Origin: Nitrosomonadales bacterium
GTDB lineage: Bacteria; Pseudomonadota; Gammaproteobacteria; Burkholderiales; Gallionellaceae
NCBI GenBank assembly: GCA_023259055.1
Contig: JAHFQZ010000001.1
Span: 248,001 to 312,000, forward strand
Reading direction: 5' to 3'
Length of the DNA: 64,000 nt
Below are positions 1 to 8,427 of the stretch, piece after piece. Within the stretch, counting starts at the first letter, position 1. Every line of letters starts with the position of its first letter. Both the position numbers and the translations under genes were made by a program. The notes under the pieces were generated by a model that was not told where the DNA came from, searched no databases, and saw only the letters and a list, made by a program, of their open reading frames with translations.

Positions 1-1
1 G

Positions 2-619
2 CCACTGGTTATCAGCATGATTTATACCCACTGCCCAATTATCTGCACGGCTACTACGCGCAGCTTAAGCGCGCTGAAGTTGTCTCAAGATGCTTTGGGA
101 ACTGACAGCTTTGGTGTATTGACAGTCGGTTTTGATACTGAAAATGATACGCCGGAAGCGATGGGGGATTTTGCCAAACGAGTGGATGTAAATCTGCCCA
201 ACTGGAAATTCGTCAGCGCCGACCCGGATACGATTAAACATCTGAGCAAAGATTTAGGATTTGTTTTTTTTCCAACAGCCGAGGGTGGTTTCAATCACAT
301 CACGCAAACCACCTACATTGATGGACAGGGTAAGGTTTATCTCCATGTCTACGGGGATGAGCTTGATAACAAGACGCTGCTGCAGCCCTTGAAGGATATG
401 ATTTACAACATCAAGGTGGCAGAGCCGGGGCTTGCTGGCCTGTCAAATAAGGTGCGGCTCTTTTGTACCGTTTATGATGCAAAAACGGGAACATACAGGA
501 CAGATTATAGTTATTTTTATGGGATTGGCTTGGGCGTTCTTGTTTCATTGCTCATTACTTCATGGATTGTAATTGAATATCGCCGTAGCCCGAAACGTAA
601 CTACCCAAACCATGGTTAA
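2..619 (+). CDS. SCO1/SenC-family copper chaperone, 5' end cut by window
   Basis: The open frame runs in from the window edge, so the true start is outside; the first in-window ATG (17) lies inside the conserved core. The CPIIC motif just after it matches the CxxxC copper site of SCO proteins, and the distal His is in FNHITQTTYID. The fold is thioredoxin-like. The C-terminus adds a single membrane helix (GIGLGVLVSLLITSWIVIEY) and a basic tail, which is unusual since SCO proteins are usually anchored at the N-terminus. SCO/SenC proteins deliver copper to the CuA or CuB site of terminal oxidases. The next genes code for cytochrome b fusions and a heme-copper-oxidase-like subunit, so it probably serves that cluster. 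Confidence 0.88.
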   Translation, partial: PLVISMIYTHCPIICTATTRSLSALKLSQDALGTDSFGVLTVGFDTENDTPEAMGDFAKRVDVNLPNWKFVSADPDTIKHLSKDLGFVFFPTAEGGFNHITQTTYIDGQGKVYLHVYGDELDNKTLLQPLKDMIYNIKVAEPGLAGLSNKVRLFCTVYDAKTGTYRTDYSYFYGIGLGVLVSLLITSWIVIEYRRSPKRNYPNHG

Positions 620-682
620 GCAACGTATTACCCTACCGAATACATTTTTATTTTATCCAAAATTATTTTCCCTGTATCCCCA

Positions 683-2623
683 ATGATTAAACTCATGCAA
701 CGAATCGGGCAGAGTATTTTTTTGCGTCTTGAGAGCGCGCTCAATGGCATTTTTGGACCTGCATTGAATCCGTTTTATCAACTGGGCGCGATTGCCTATT
801 TGATGTTCTGGATCATCGTAGTAAGCGGTTTTTATATATATGCTTTTTACGATACCGGCGTGGAAGAAGCTTACAATTCGGTGGAGCGCCTAACCAACAA
901 TCAGTGGTATCTGGGCGGCATAATGCGCAGCCTGCATCGCTATGCTTCCGATGGAATGTTACTGGTTGGCGTTTTGCACATGCTGCGCAGCTTTGTCTTT
1001 GACCGCTTCCGAGACTTCCGGTGGTTTTCATGGTTTACGGGAGTCACATTACTGTGGCTGATTTATATTGCCGGTATAAACGGCTACTGGCTGGTTTGGG
1101 ATCGCCTGGCACAATTTCTTGCCGTTGCAAGCGCTGAATGGCTGGATTACCTGCCGATTTTTAGTGCTCCTTTGGCGCGCAATTTTTTGGAGCTGGGCAG
1201 CGTGAATGATCGCTTCTTTTCGCTACTTTCGTTAATTCATATTGGTGTTCCGCTGGGTGTTTTTGGGCTCATCTGGATTCACACCCAGCGCGTTCCGCAG
1301 GCCAAGACATCCACACCCAAACCGCTCACGATTGGATTGATCCTGTCGATGATCGCGCTTTCCTTGATTCATCCTGCATTGAGCCAGGGACATGGCGATC
1401 TGAATTCCGTGCCGTTTGTTCTGAACCTGGACTGGTTCTATTTGTGGGCATTCCCACTGCTTTATTCCTGGGGGGCGGCCAAGGTGTGGGCCTTGTCAGG
1501 GGGCTTTACCGTCCTGATCTTGTTGTTGCCATTCCTGGGACGATCCAAACGCGGCAGGGGTGAGTATGAGATTATCCCTTTCCCTTCAGGCCATGCGGTG
1601 ATTGCCCGAAGCGGCGAAACCATACTTGAGGCTGCGCTACGCCAAGGCATGGATATGCCTTATGTTTGCCGTGACGGAGCATGCGGCGTATGCAAGGGAA
1701 AAATATTGAAAGGCTCGGTCGACTATGGCATTTACCAGAAAGATGTGCTTACCGATGCAGAAAAAGCCGAGGGCAAGGCCCTGTTCTGCTGCGCCAAGCC
1801 GCTTTCTGATTTGGAAATAGAGAGCAATGAGGTCATCGGCCCAGGTCGATTCCCTGTAAGAACAATGAAGTTCAGGGTGAAGAAAATGGTACGGGCGGCG
1901 CCGGATGTGATGCTGCTTGAATTGCGCCCCGAAGGCGATGAACGGATGGATTTTGCTGCCGGCCAGTATATCGCCGTACATTTGGACGATGGCTCCAAAC
2001 GCAGTTATTCAATCGCCAACGCTCCGCATGAATTAGAACAATTGCAACTGCACATTCGCCTAGTGAAAGGTGGTAAATTCACCAGCCATGTTTTCACTGG
2101 AATGAGAGAAGGTGATACGCTGCAATTAGAAGGCCCTTTTGGCACATTTTCACTAGATGAAGAAAGCGACAAACCTATCATTTTCATGACGGGTGGATGT
2201 GGTTTCGGCTCCATCAAAAGCATGGTGGAGCATGCCTTTAAAATCGGTTTAAACCGCCCCATAATTTTATATTGGGGTGCCAGAACACCAGAGGATTTCT
2301 ATCTAGCGGATTTGCCGGAAAAATGGCAGCGGGAACATAATAATTTCAAATTCATACCGGTTCTTTCCGAACCAAAACCGGAACATCACTGGCTGGGCAG
2401 AACTGGCCTGGTTCATGAGGCCATACTGCAGGATTATCAACAACTGAATAACTATCAGGTGTATGCCTGCGGTTCACCCGAGATGGTCGAGGCAGGCCTC
2501 GCACCATTCATGGCAAAAGGATTGCCGGAAGACCAGTATTTTACTGACAAATTTTTGGTTGCTTGCCATATTGCGCCACAGGCAGAAGCGCGAGTATCCT
2601 CTAAAGAGGTGACACATGGTTAA
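683..2623 (+). CDS. Cytochrome b fused to [2Fe-2S] ferredoxin and FAD/NAD(P) reductase
   Basis: This 646-residue protein has three parts. Residues 1-285 are a cytochrome b with several membrane helices; the heme ligands appear as two His pairs, each spaced by 14 (HRYASDGMLLVGVLH, and a pair in the helix ending LIWIHTQR). Residues 295-385 are a plant-type ferredoxin with CRDGACGVC (C329, C334, C337) and a later Cys in the CCAKP region. Residues 390-640 are a ferredoxin-reductase module with the FAD motif RSYS (440-443) and nucleotide motif TGGCGFG (503-509). The arrangement suggests electron exchange between quinone and NAD(P)H across one chain, possibly as reverse electron flow; direction and pyridine nucleotide are inference. 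No cytochrome c1 or Rieske gene is adjacent. It overlaps the next gene by 8 bases and is paralogous to the gene at 4905. Confidence 0.88.
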   Translation: MIKLMQRIGQSIFLRLESALNGIFGPALNPFYQLGAIAYLMFWIIVVSGFYIYAFYDTGVEEAYNSVERLTNNQWYLGGIMRSLHRYASDGMLLVGVLHMLRSFVFDRFRDFRWFSWFTGVTLLWLIYIAGINGYWLVWDRLAQFLAVASAEWLDYLPIFSAPLARNFLELGSVNDRFFSLLSLIHIGVPLGVFGLIWIHTQRVPQAKTSTPKPLTIGLILSMIALSLIHPALSQGHGDLNSVPFVLNLDWFYLWAFPLLYSWGAAKVWALSGGFTVLILLLPFLGRSKRGRGEYEIIPFPSGHAVIARSGETILEAALRQGMDMPYVCRDGACGVCKGKILKGSVDYGIYQKDVLTDAEKAEGKALFCCAKPLSDLEIESNEVIGPGRFPVRTMKFRVKKMVRAAPDVMLLELRPEGDERMDFAAGQYIAVHLDDGSKRSYSIANAPHELEQLQLHIRLVKGGKFTSHVFTGMREGDTLQLEGPFGTFSLDEESDKPIIFMTGGCGFGSIKSMVEHAFKIGLNRPIILYWGARTPEDFYLADLPEKWQREHNNFKFIPVLSEPKPEHHWLGRTGLVHEAILQDYQQLNNYQVYACGSPEMVEAGLAPFMAKGLPEDQYFTDKFLVACHIAPQAEARVSSKEVTHG

Positions 2624-3143
2624 GCCATTACAATATATCGGCCAAGGCTTGTTTTACGCCCTGTTCATGGGTGTGATTGGCTATTACTCAACCTATCCGA
2701 AATATACTCACTTGCCGCCGGATGAAACATTGATCAAATTAAGCTTCAGGCATGCCGGACAGCACGTGGGCGAGTGTCGAGAGCGTTCTGCGGAAGAGTT
2801 GGCCGGACTGCCTGCATACCAGCGCAAAGGTGGAACTACGGTATGCCCGCGCGAGCGGGCAGATGTGGTGGTTGAGCTGGAAATGGACGGGAAGCAACTC
2901 TATCACGAGGTATTGAGGCCGACCGGATTGGCGCACAGCAGCAATTCAAATATTTACAGGCGCATCACGGTGAAGGCGGGGGTCCATACTTTGAAGGCTC
3001 GCCTGAAAGATCATCCAGGGGATGATTTCAACTATGTGCACGAGGAAACGATTACTCTTGCTCCAGGACGTATTATGGTAATTGATTTCAAGGCAGCGAC
3101 CGGCGGATTTATTTTCAAGAACAAAAATGCAACCCAAGGATAA
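2616..3143 (+). CDS. Membrane-anchored protein of unknown function in respiratory cluster
   Basis: I do not recognise a family for this 175-residue protein. One hydrophobic segment near residues 8-25 suggests an N-terminal anchor with the remainder outside the cytoplasm. The soluble part has two Cys (in GECRER and TVCPRE) that could form a disulfide, and ends in a beta-rich stretch. It starts inside the end of the cytochrome b-ferredoxin reductase gene (8-base overlap) and stops 4 bases before the GTG of the heme-copper-oxidase-like gene, so it is very likely co-translated with both. That suggests an accessory or assembly subunit of the same complex; this role is inferred from position only. 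Confidence 0.75.
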   Translation: MVKPLQYIGQGLFYALFMGVIGYYSTYPKYTHLPPDETLIKLSFRHAGQHVGECRERSAEELAGLPAYQRKGGTTVCPRERADVVVELEMDGKQLYHEVLRPTGLAHSSNSNIYRRITVKAGVHTLKARLKDHPGDDFNYVHEETITLAPGRIMVIDFKAATGGFIFKNKNATQG

Positions 3144-3147
3144 CAAA

Positions 3148-4560
3148 GTGAACTCAGCATATCAGCAGGCAAATGTCGAACAAGGCGCTGTGGTGACTGG
3201 CGTAGAAAAACGCGGGGGCGGATTCGCGCTTTCCATGCCGTCGGATGCCAACCGCAAACTGGCTTCCGGCTGGCTGAAACTTGGCATTGCATCACTGGTT
3301 GGCGCAGGGCTGTTCGCTATTCTCCTGGTTCTTTCGCGCACTCCTTATGTCCAGGATATTTTTCCCTGGGTTGATTTTTTCCACTCCGCCCTGGTGGTGC
3401 ACGTGGACTTGTCAGTGCTGTTATGGTTCATGGCTTTCGCCGGAGTACTGTGGAGCCTGAATTCAACGTCCAGACTCATCGGTGTCGGCTGGCTGGCTCT
3501 GGTGCTGGCTGCCGCGGGGGCTGCGATAATTGTGCTATCTCCATTTATCGCTGTCGGCAAACCCTTGATGAGCAATTATGTGCCGGTCATTCAAAGCACC
3601 TTCTTTTTTACTGGGTTGATTGTATTTGCCATTGGGGTTGCCCTGCTAGTGTTGCGCAGCCTTATAGCTGTGCCCCCAGCCGCATTGTGGCTGGGCGGTG
3701 AGGGTTCGATACGCATCGGTTTCTATGCCGCATCCATCTCTACGGTATTTGCCCTGATAGCTTTCGGCTGGTCATATGGCATTATTCCAGGCGACTTTGA
3801 AAGCACGCAGTACTTCGACCTCCTGTTCTGGGGCGGCGGCCATGTGCTTCAGTTTACCTATTCGCTGTTAATGCTGGCTGGCTGGCTGTGGCTGGCAGAT
3901 GCTTGTGGAGCGAAAATCCCGCTAAGCCCTCGAGTAGCGTCAATTTTACTAATACTGGGGCTAATACCAGTATTCTATGTCCCGGTCATTTACCTGTCAT
4001 ATGGCAACCTGTTGGGTGATTATATGGTGCAGTTCACCCAATTGATGAAAGTTGGAGGTGCCTTCGCGCCAGTTCCGCTCGGTTTGGCGGTGCTTTACGG
4101 GCTCGGCGCGGCAGGGAGCACACCGGCAACAAAACCGCAGCGTGCCGCACTGCTTTCTTCAATCATATTGTTTGCTGTCGGGGGAGGAATAAGCCTGGCG
4201 ATTGGAGAAAGCAACACAATCATCACCGCGCACTATCACGGAACCGGCGGTGCAATCAGCTTGGCCTTCATGGGATTGGCATTACATCTGCTGCCGCTCC
4301 TGGGCTACCGCGAGCCTGATTTGAAGTTGGCAACATTGATGCCATATATATACGGCGCGGGACAACTGCTCCACATTATCGGTTTGCTGTGGTCCGGCGG
4401 TTATGGCGTGCAACGCAAAGTCGCGGGGGCTGCGCAAGGACTGCATGGCTTTGCGCAGACGGCAGGCATGGGGTTGATGGGATTGGGCGGGCTGATAGCC
4501 GTTGTCGGCGGCATCATGTTCCTGCTAGTGGTTTATAAAGCCATGCGCCGGACAACGTAA
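3148..4560 (+). CDS. Heme-copper-oxidase-like subunit I lacking the helix VII His pair
   Basis: This 470-residue protein has about 12 hydrophobic helices and resembles subunit I of heme-copper oxidases and NO reductases. H85 in helix II and the HYH motif of helix X (H362, H364) fit the heme ligands, and H232 (GGGHVLQF, helix VI) fits one CuB ligand. No His occurs between H232 and H362, so the helix VII His-His pair of CuB is absent. It may bind hemes but not a classical CuB. The GTG at 3148 is chosen because AAGGA (3136-3140) sits 7 bases upstream; an in-frame ATG at 3127 lies inside the upstream gene and has a weaker site. No subunit II gene is visible in the window, though it could lie before position 1. 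The partial SCO gene fits a copper-oxidase setting. Confidence 0.8.
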   Translation: MNSAYQQANVEQGAVVTGVEKRGGGFALSMPSDANRKLASGWLKLGIASLVGAGLFAILLVLSRTPYVQDIFPWVDFFHSALVVHVDLSVLLWFMAFAGVLWSLNSTSRLIGVGWLALVLAAAGAAIIVLSPFIAVGKPLMSNYVPVIQSTFFFTGLIVFAIGVALLVLRSLIAVPPAALWLGGEGSIRIGFYAASISTVFALIAFGWSYGIIPGDFESTQYFDLLFWGGGHVLQFTYSLLMLAGWLWLADACGAKIPLSPRVASILLILGLIPVFYVPVIYLSYGNLLGDYMVQFTQLMKVGGAFAPVPLGLAVLYGLGAAGSTPATKPQRAALLSSIILFAVGGGISLAIGESNTIITAHYHGTGGAISLAFMGLALHLLPLLGYREPDLKLATLMPYIYGAGQLLHIIGLLWSGGYGVQRKVAGAAQGLHGFAQTAGMGLMGLGGLIAVVGGIMFLLVVYKAMRRTT

Positions 4561-4585
4561 GCCATCTTCTTAAAAATCCTTCTGT

Positions 4586-4789
4586 TTATTCAGGGGCAAG
4601 CACAAGAAACTTGATAAAGCCAAATGTTAGAAATGCCAGTACCAGAATAATCATAAAGAAAACCAGGCTGCGGACGCCGCGGTTTTGAAACCGTTCTCCG
4701 CGAGCAATCTCTATGCGATCAAGCAACCAGTCTGACATGAAGTAGAGGCCAGCAGCCACCAGAGTGTAATAAATAACTTCCAAGTTCAT
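4586..4789 (-). CDS. Small two-helix membrane protein
   Basis: This predicted 67-residue protein has two hydrophobic segments (VIYYTLVAAGLYFMSDWLL and SLVFFMIILVLAFLTFGFI) separated by a basic loop, suggesting a helical hairpin in the inner membrane. It lies on the opposite strand between the oxidase-like gene and the second cytochrome b gene. A GGAGA sequence directly abuts the ATG, which is too close for an ideal ribosome site; a TTG two codons later would have better spacing. Function is unknown. Its placement inside the respiratory cluster suggests a link but it is transcribed separately. Confidence 0.6.
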   Translation of the reverse strand: MNLEVIYYTLVAAGLYFMSDWLLDRIEIARGERFQNRGVRSLVFFMIILVLAFLTFGFIKFLVLAPE

Positions 4790-4904
4790 TCTCCATTAAT
4801 ATTTTACAACCTGCCCATTGTATTACGCTGCCGCGCTTTGAGCAGATGAATTTAACCGCATATTTTCAATATATATTGCGGACGGCATTGATGTAAGGAC
4901 TCCC

Positions 4905-6482
4905 TTGACTGCTTCCAATCACACAGATTCTGTTGCACGCAAAATTCTGCTCCGGTTTGAGGGCGTCTTGAATATTATCTTCGGCAATAAACTCAATCCT
5001 TTTTATTATCTGGGCGCGCTGGGGTTTTATTTTTTCTGGGTAGTTGCCGTTAGCGGAGCTTATCTTTATGCCTTTTATAAGACTGGCATAAAACTATCCT
5101 ATCCGTCCGTTGAATATATCACCAACGAACAATGGTATCTCGGCGGCATCATGCGCAGCGTGCACCGTTACGCTTCCGATGCGCTGGTGGTGGTATTGGC
5201 GCTGCACCTGTTGAGAGAGTTTATCCTGGGGCGCTATCGGGGGGCACGCTGGTTCGCATGGTTCACGGGTGTGCCGCTAATCTGGCTGATATTTGCCGCA
5301 GGTACCAATGGGTACTGGATGGTGTGGGATACGCTGGCCCAATATTCCACTGTGGCTTCCATGGAATGGCTCGACTGGTTACCGATATTCGGTGAACCAA
5401 TGTCGCAAAGTTTCATTTCCCAGGAAGTGCTCAATGACCGTTTCTTTTCGCTGATATCGTTTGCCCATGTGACCATCCCGCTGATAATTTTATTCCTTCT
5501 CTGGGTACACATCATGCGCATCAGCTACCCCGTGGTTAACCCAAGGCGTGGTCTTGCGCTGGGGATGCTGCTGGCAATGCTGGTTCTGGCACTGGTAAAG
5601 CCTGCATTGAGCCAAGGGCCAGCGGATATGGGGGTTGAGCCACACAACATCGGTATAGACTGGTTCTATTTGTTTATTCTGCCGTTGCTGGATAAATGGT
5701 CGGCAGGCCAAGTATGGGCTTTGGTCATCGGATTCAGCGTGCTGCTCAGTGTATTGCCATGGCTGCCGACCAGATTCAAGCAGATACCCATTGCCGAAGT
5801 AAGTCTCAAGGATTGCAGCGGATGTTGGCGTTGCGTTGCCGATTGCCCTTATGAAGCGGTGGTGATGCGGCCACGCAGCGACGGGATGCATTTCCCGGAA
5901 GAGGCCGTGGTCGTGCCGGATCGTTGTGTGAGTTGCGGTATTTGTACCGGGGCATGCCCCTCATCAACCCCTTTCAGGAGCGATTCCGGTTATGTAAGCG
6001 GAATCGAAATGCCATCCTTGCCGATATCCGGCCTTCGCGCTGCAATGATGAATGATCTGTCAACGCTCGAGGGCGATGCACGGGTCATCGTGATCGGCTG
6101 CGATAACGCGGCGGATATCAATAGATTGCGCTGCGATGACGTAGCAATAATGAGCCTGCCATGTGTAGCCATGTTGCCGCCATCTTTTATCGAGTATGCA
6201 CTTCGAGAGCGTCGGGCAGACGGAGTATTTATTACCGGCTGCCGTGAGGGCGACTGTTACCACCGTCTGGGCGGGTTATGGATGGAGCAACGCTTGGCTG
6301 GTGAACGGGAACCGCACCTGCGCATCAGCGTCAAGCGCAAGCGAATCCGGCTGTCTTGGGCATCTTCCGCAGACACCAAAGAATTAGTATTGGAATTAGA
6401 GGCATTTCGCTCCGATCTGCGTAGCTTGGACAAGAGTGAATATGTATCAAGAAGCGGGCTCAGTGATGAAGCGTCATTTTGA
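4905..6482 (+). CDS. Cytochrome b fused to two [4Fe-4S] sites and MvhD-like domain
   Basis: This 525-residue protein starts at TTG 4905, with AAGGA (4895-4899) 5 bases upstream. Residues 1-290 are a cytochrome b closely related to the one at 683, again with two His pairs spaced by 14 (HRYASDALVVVLALH, and a pair in the helix ending LLWVHIMRI). Two ferredoxin motifs follow: C304/C307/C310/C314 and C341/C344/C347/C351. Residues 393-485 resemble MvhD/FlpD, the iron-sulfur subunit of methanogen hydrogenase-heterodisulfide reductase complexes, with C399, C420, C446 and C451 (TGCREGDCYHRLGG). MvhD passes electrons to HdrA-type proteins, and no HdrA gene is seen here. The protein probably moves electrons between quinone and a cytoplasmic iron-sulfur partner; the partner is unknown. 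The fusion is unusual. Confidence 0.86.
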   Translation: MTASNHTDSVARKILLRFEGVLNIIFGNKLNPFYYLGALGFYFFWVVAVSGAYLYAFYKTGIKLSYPSVEYITNEQWYLGGIMRSVHRYASDALVVVLALHLLREFILGRYRGARWFAWFTGVPLIWLIFAAGTNGYWMVWDTLAQYSTVASMEWLDWLPIFGEPMSQSFISQEVLNDRFFSLISFAHVTIPLIILFLLWVHIMRISYPVVNPRRGLALGMLLAMLVLALVKPALSQGPADMGVEPHNIGIDWFYLFILPLLDKWSAGQVWALVIGFSVLLSVLPWLPTRFKQIPIAEVSLKDCSGCWRCVADCPYEAVVMRPRSDGMHFPEEAVVVPDRCVSCGICTGACPSSTPFRSDSGYVSGIEMPSLPISGLRAAMMNDLSTLEGDARVIVIGCDNAADINRLRCDDVAIMSLPCVAMLPPSFIEYALRERRADGVFITGCREGDCYHRLGGLWMEQRLAGEREPHLRISVKRKRIRLSWASSADTKELVLELEAFRSDLRSLDKSEYVSRSGLSDEASF

Positions 6483-6559
6483 GTAGCACTGGTTGGGAAG
6501 ACGAGATGCGGTAGCATCCGTGCCTGTTTGACCTGCATCAGTAATTTTTATGGGGCCTT

Positions 6560-7045
6560 TTAGTGGAGGTGACCACCCTCATCATGCACATGCCCGTGCT
6601 CCAACTCCTCTGCGGTAGCCTTGCGAACGCCCGTCACCGTGCAGTTGAAAGTTAGTGTCTTGCCGGCCAGCGGGTGATTGCCGTCCACCGTCACTTCATC
6701 GTCGGTCACATCCACAACGGTGAAAAGCAGGTAGTCGTCATCTTCTGCATCTTGCGGGCCGCCCTCGAATTGCATCCCGACTGTAACTTCCTCTGGAAAT
6801 GAGCTGCGCGCCTCGACTTCCACGAGATTGTGGTCATATTCGCCAAAAGCATCATCTGGCTGCATCGTGACACTGCATTGGTCGCCAATGCTTTTGCCGT
6901 GCAGTGCTTCTTCAACCAAAGGGAAGATGCCATCGTAACCACCATGCAAGTAACTGATCTGCTCATCTACTTTTTCCAGCAAATCGCCAGTCGAGTCGAA
7001 CAATTCATAGCGTAGCGAAACAACGGAGTCTTTGGTGACTTTCAT
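6560..7045 (-). CDS. slyD: SlyD-like FKBP peptidyl-prolyl isomerase
   Basis: The 161-residue product matches SlyD: an FKBP core interrupted by an insert-in-flap domain (about residues 65-125), followed by a His-rich tail (HGHVHDEGGHLH) able to bind nickel and other metals. SlyD isomerises prolyl bonds, acts as a chaperone in the cytoplasm, and helps supply nickel for metalloenzyme maturation in some bacteria. The tail is shorter than in the E. coli protein. Its ATG overlaps the stop of the peroxiredoxin gene by 4 bases, so the two are probably one operon. Confidence 0.92.
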   Translation of the reverse strand: MKVTKDSVVSLRYELFDSTGDLLEKVDEQISYLHGGYDGIFPLVEEALHGKSIGDQCSVTMQPDDAFGEYDHNLVEVEARSSFPEEVTVGMQFEGGPQDAEDDDYLLFTVVDVTDDEVTVDGNHPLAGKTLTFNCTVTGVRKATAEELEHGHVHDEGGHLH

Positions 7046-7521
7046 TTCATATCCCTTATCAAATTAATAATTTCCTGCGCATGACCGTGTGCGTGTACAC
7101 CATACATGACATGAAGCAACTTGCCCTGTTTGTCGATCACGAACGTGGAGCGTTGAATAACGTGTTTTTTGTGCCCATCCACTTCTTTTTCACACATCAC
7201 ACCATATCGTTTACAAACACGCGCATCATGATCGGAAAGCAGCAATACCGACAGCCCGTACTTGTCGCGAAACGACGCATGGCTCAAACAATCATCTCGG
7301 CTGATTCCTATCACGACGGTGTCAAATTTGGCGAAATCATCTTCGAGTTCGCTAAACTCATTGGCCTCCATCGTGCAACCTGGCGTGTCATCCTTGGGAT
7401 AAAAATACAACACCACGTTCTTTGTGCCCTGCAACGACGTGAGCGCAAAAGTCTCCATATCGGCATCCGGCAACTCGAAGTGCGGCGCTTCCATTCCCTT
7501 GGTGAGCTGTACAGATTGCAT
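7042..7521 (-). CDS. bcp: Thiol peroxidase, Bcp/PrxQ peroxiredoxin
   Basis: The 159-residue product is a Bcp/PrxQ-type peroxiredoxin that reduces peroxides with thioredoxin as electron donor. The peroxidatic Cys is C49 in the motif DDTPGCT. The Cys found five residues later in E. coli Bcp is absent; C78 (SRDDC) or C87 onward could act in resolution, or the enzyme may work as a 1-Cys type. It is the upstream gene of a two-gene unit with slyD and overlaps it by ATGA. Confidence 0.92.
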   Translation of the reverse strand: MQSVQLTKGMEAPHFELPDADMETFALTSLQGTKNVVLYFYPKDDTPGCTMEANEFSELEDDFAKFDTVVIGISRDDCLSHASFRDKYGLSVLLLSDHDARVCKRYGVMCEKEVDGHKKHVIQRSTFVIDKQGKLLHVMYGVHAHGHAQEIINLIRDMK

Positions 7522-7809
7522 TAATGATTCCCCTTGCGGTGTATTTTAAACACTTTTCTGCTGTAGTGAATATTTTCGCTATCCCCATATTTCACATGGG
7601 GCGGCTATAATCTGCTACGTATTAGTCAGACAGTTATTGTATGGCGGATTTGTTGCCATTGAATTCCCGCACGACTGCCGGAAAAAAGAGCTGCCGCAGA
7701 TGAACACAAATTGTAACCTTGATATATTATCCTACCCGGCCAGGCAAACTGCGCTACCCATGGTTTCTGGACGGTTATGTTACTCCGATCCAAACTTCAG
7801 GAGCGAATA

Positions 7810-8301
7810 ATGAATGATGGCACTATACAACACACCAAGCTGGACGGCATCACGGATTATATCGCTGCACTGGATACTCTGTGCAAGCTGGCCCGGCACG
7901 ATTTGTATATTTTTGAGAAAAATTATGATGGATTGGGGTTCAACACCGAAGCACGGTATACAACACTGCACAATTTTTTACTAACCAACCCAGCCCACCG
8001 GCTATTCGTGCTGGCGCATGACACCCATTATTTATCTACACTTTGCCCGCGCATGATGATGCTGCTTCGCCAGTTTGGCACCAGCATGTTCATCTACCAG
8101 ACACCAAAAAGTCTGCAATACATATCTGAGCCGTTTTCCGTCGCGGATGAAGCAAACTATGTGCGCCGTTTTCACTTTGACGATCCGCGCGGCATCCTTG
8201 GGCAGAAGGATCCGGAAAATGCGCGTGTCTTGAAAGCGCGCTTTATGGAAATGTGGACTGTCTCCCATCCTGCTGTATCCTCCACAAAACTTGGGCTGTA
8301 A
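7810..8301 (+). CDS. Conserved protein, DUF7931-like
   Basis: The 163-residue product resembles a family of short betaproteobacterial proteins of unknown function (DUF7931 from memory). It has no signal peptide or membrane helix. Features include an acidic-aromatic region (LYIFEKNYDG) and a segment reminiscent of phospholipase-D-like folds (HRLFVLAHDTHYL), but the HKD motif is missing. I chose ATG 7810 because AGGAG (7799-7803) is 6 bases upstream; an earlier in-frame ATG at 7777 lacks a site. The 255-base spacer before it holds an AT-rich stretch but no clear promoter. Confidence 0.75.
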   Translation: MNDGTIQHTKLDGITDYIAALDTLCKLARHDLYIFEKNYDGLGFNTEARYTTLHNFLLTNPAHRLFVLAHDTHYLSTLCPRMMMLLRQFGTSMFIYQTPKSLQYISEPFSVADEANYVRRFHFDDPRGILGQKDPENARVLKARFMEMWTVSHPAVSSTKLGL

Positions 8302-8319
8302 ATATCATTAAGAAGTCGC

Positions 8320-8347
8320 TGGATTTTATAAATGCAAATGCTAGAAT
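8320..8347 (+). promoter_or_regulatory. Possible extended -10 promoter for the Ala/Pro-rich lipoprotein gene
   Basis: TGCTAGAAT (8339-8347) is a good extended -10 element. The -35 region (TGGATT near 8320) is poor. Transcription would start near 8354 and leave a leader of about 74 bases before the ATG at 8428. This is a visual match only. Confidence 0.35.
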
Positions 8348-8427
8348 GCGCCCCCCTTGGTTTTGGTTTCATTCAAAACCGGGTAAAAACACTCCAAATA
8401 TCTACTTTAACTCCCAAGGAAATCTTA

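Noticed and set aside
7700-7810. 36-codon ORF coupled to the DUF7931-like gene
   Set aside because: Although its stop overlaps the next start (TAATG), it has no ribosome site and no recognisable composition.
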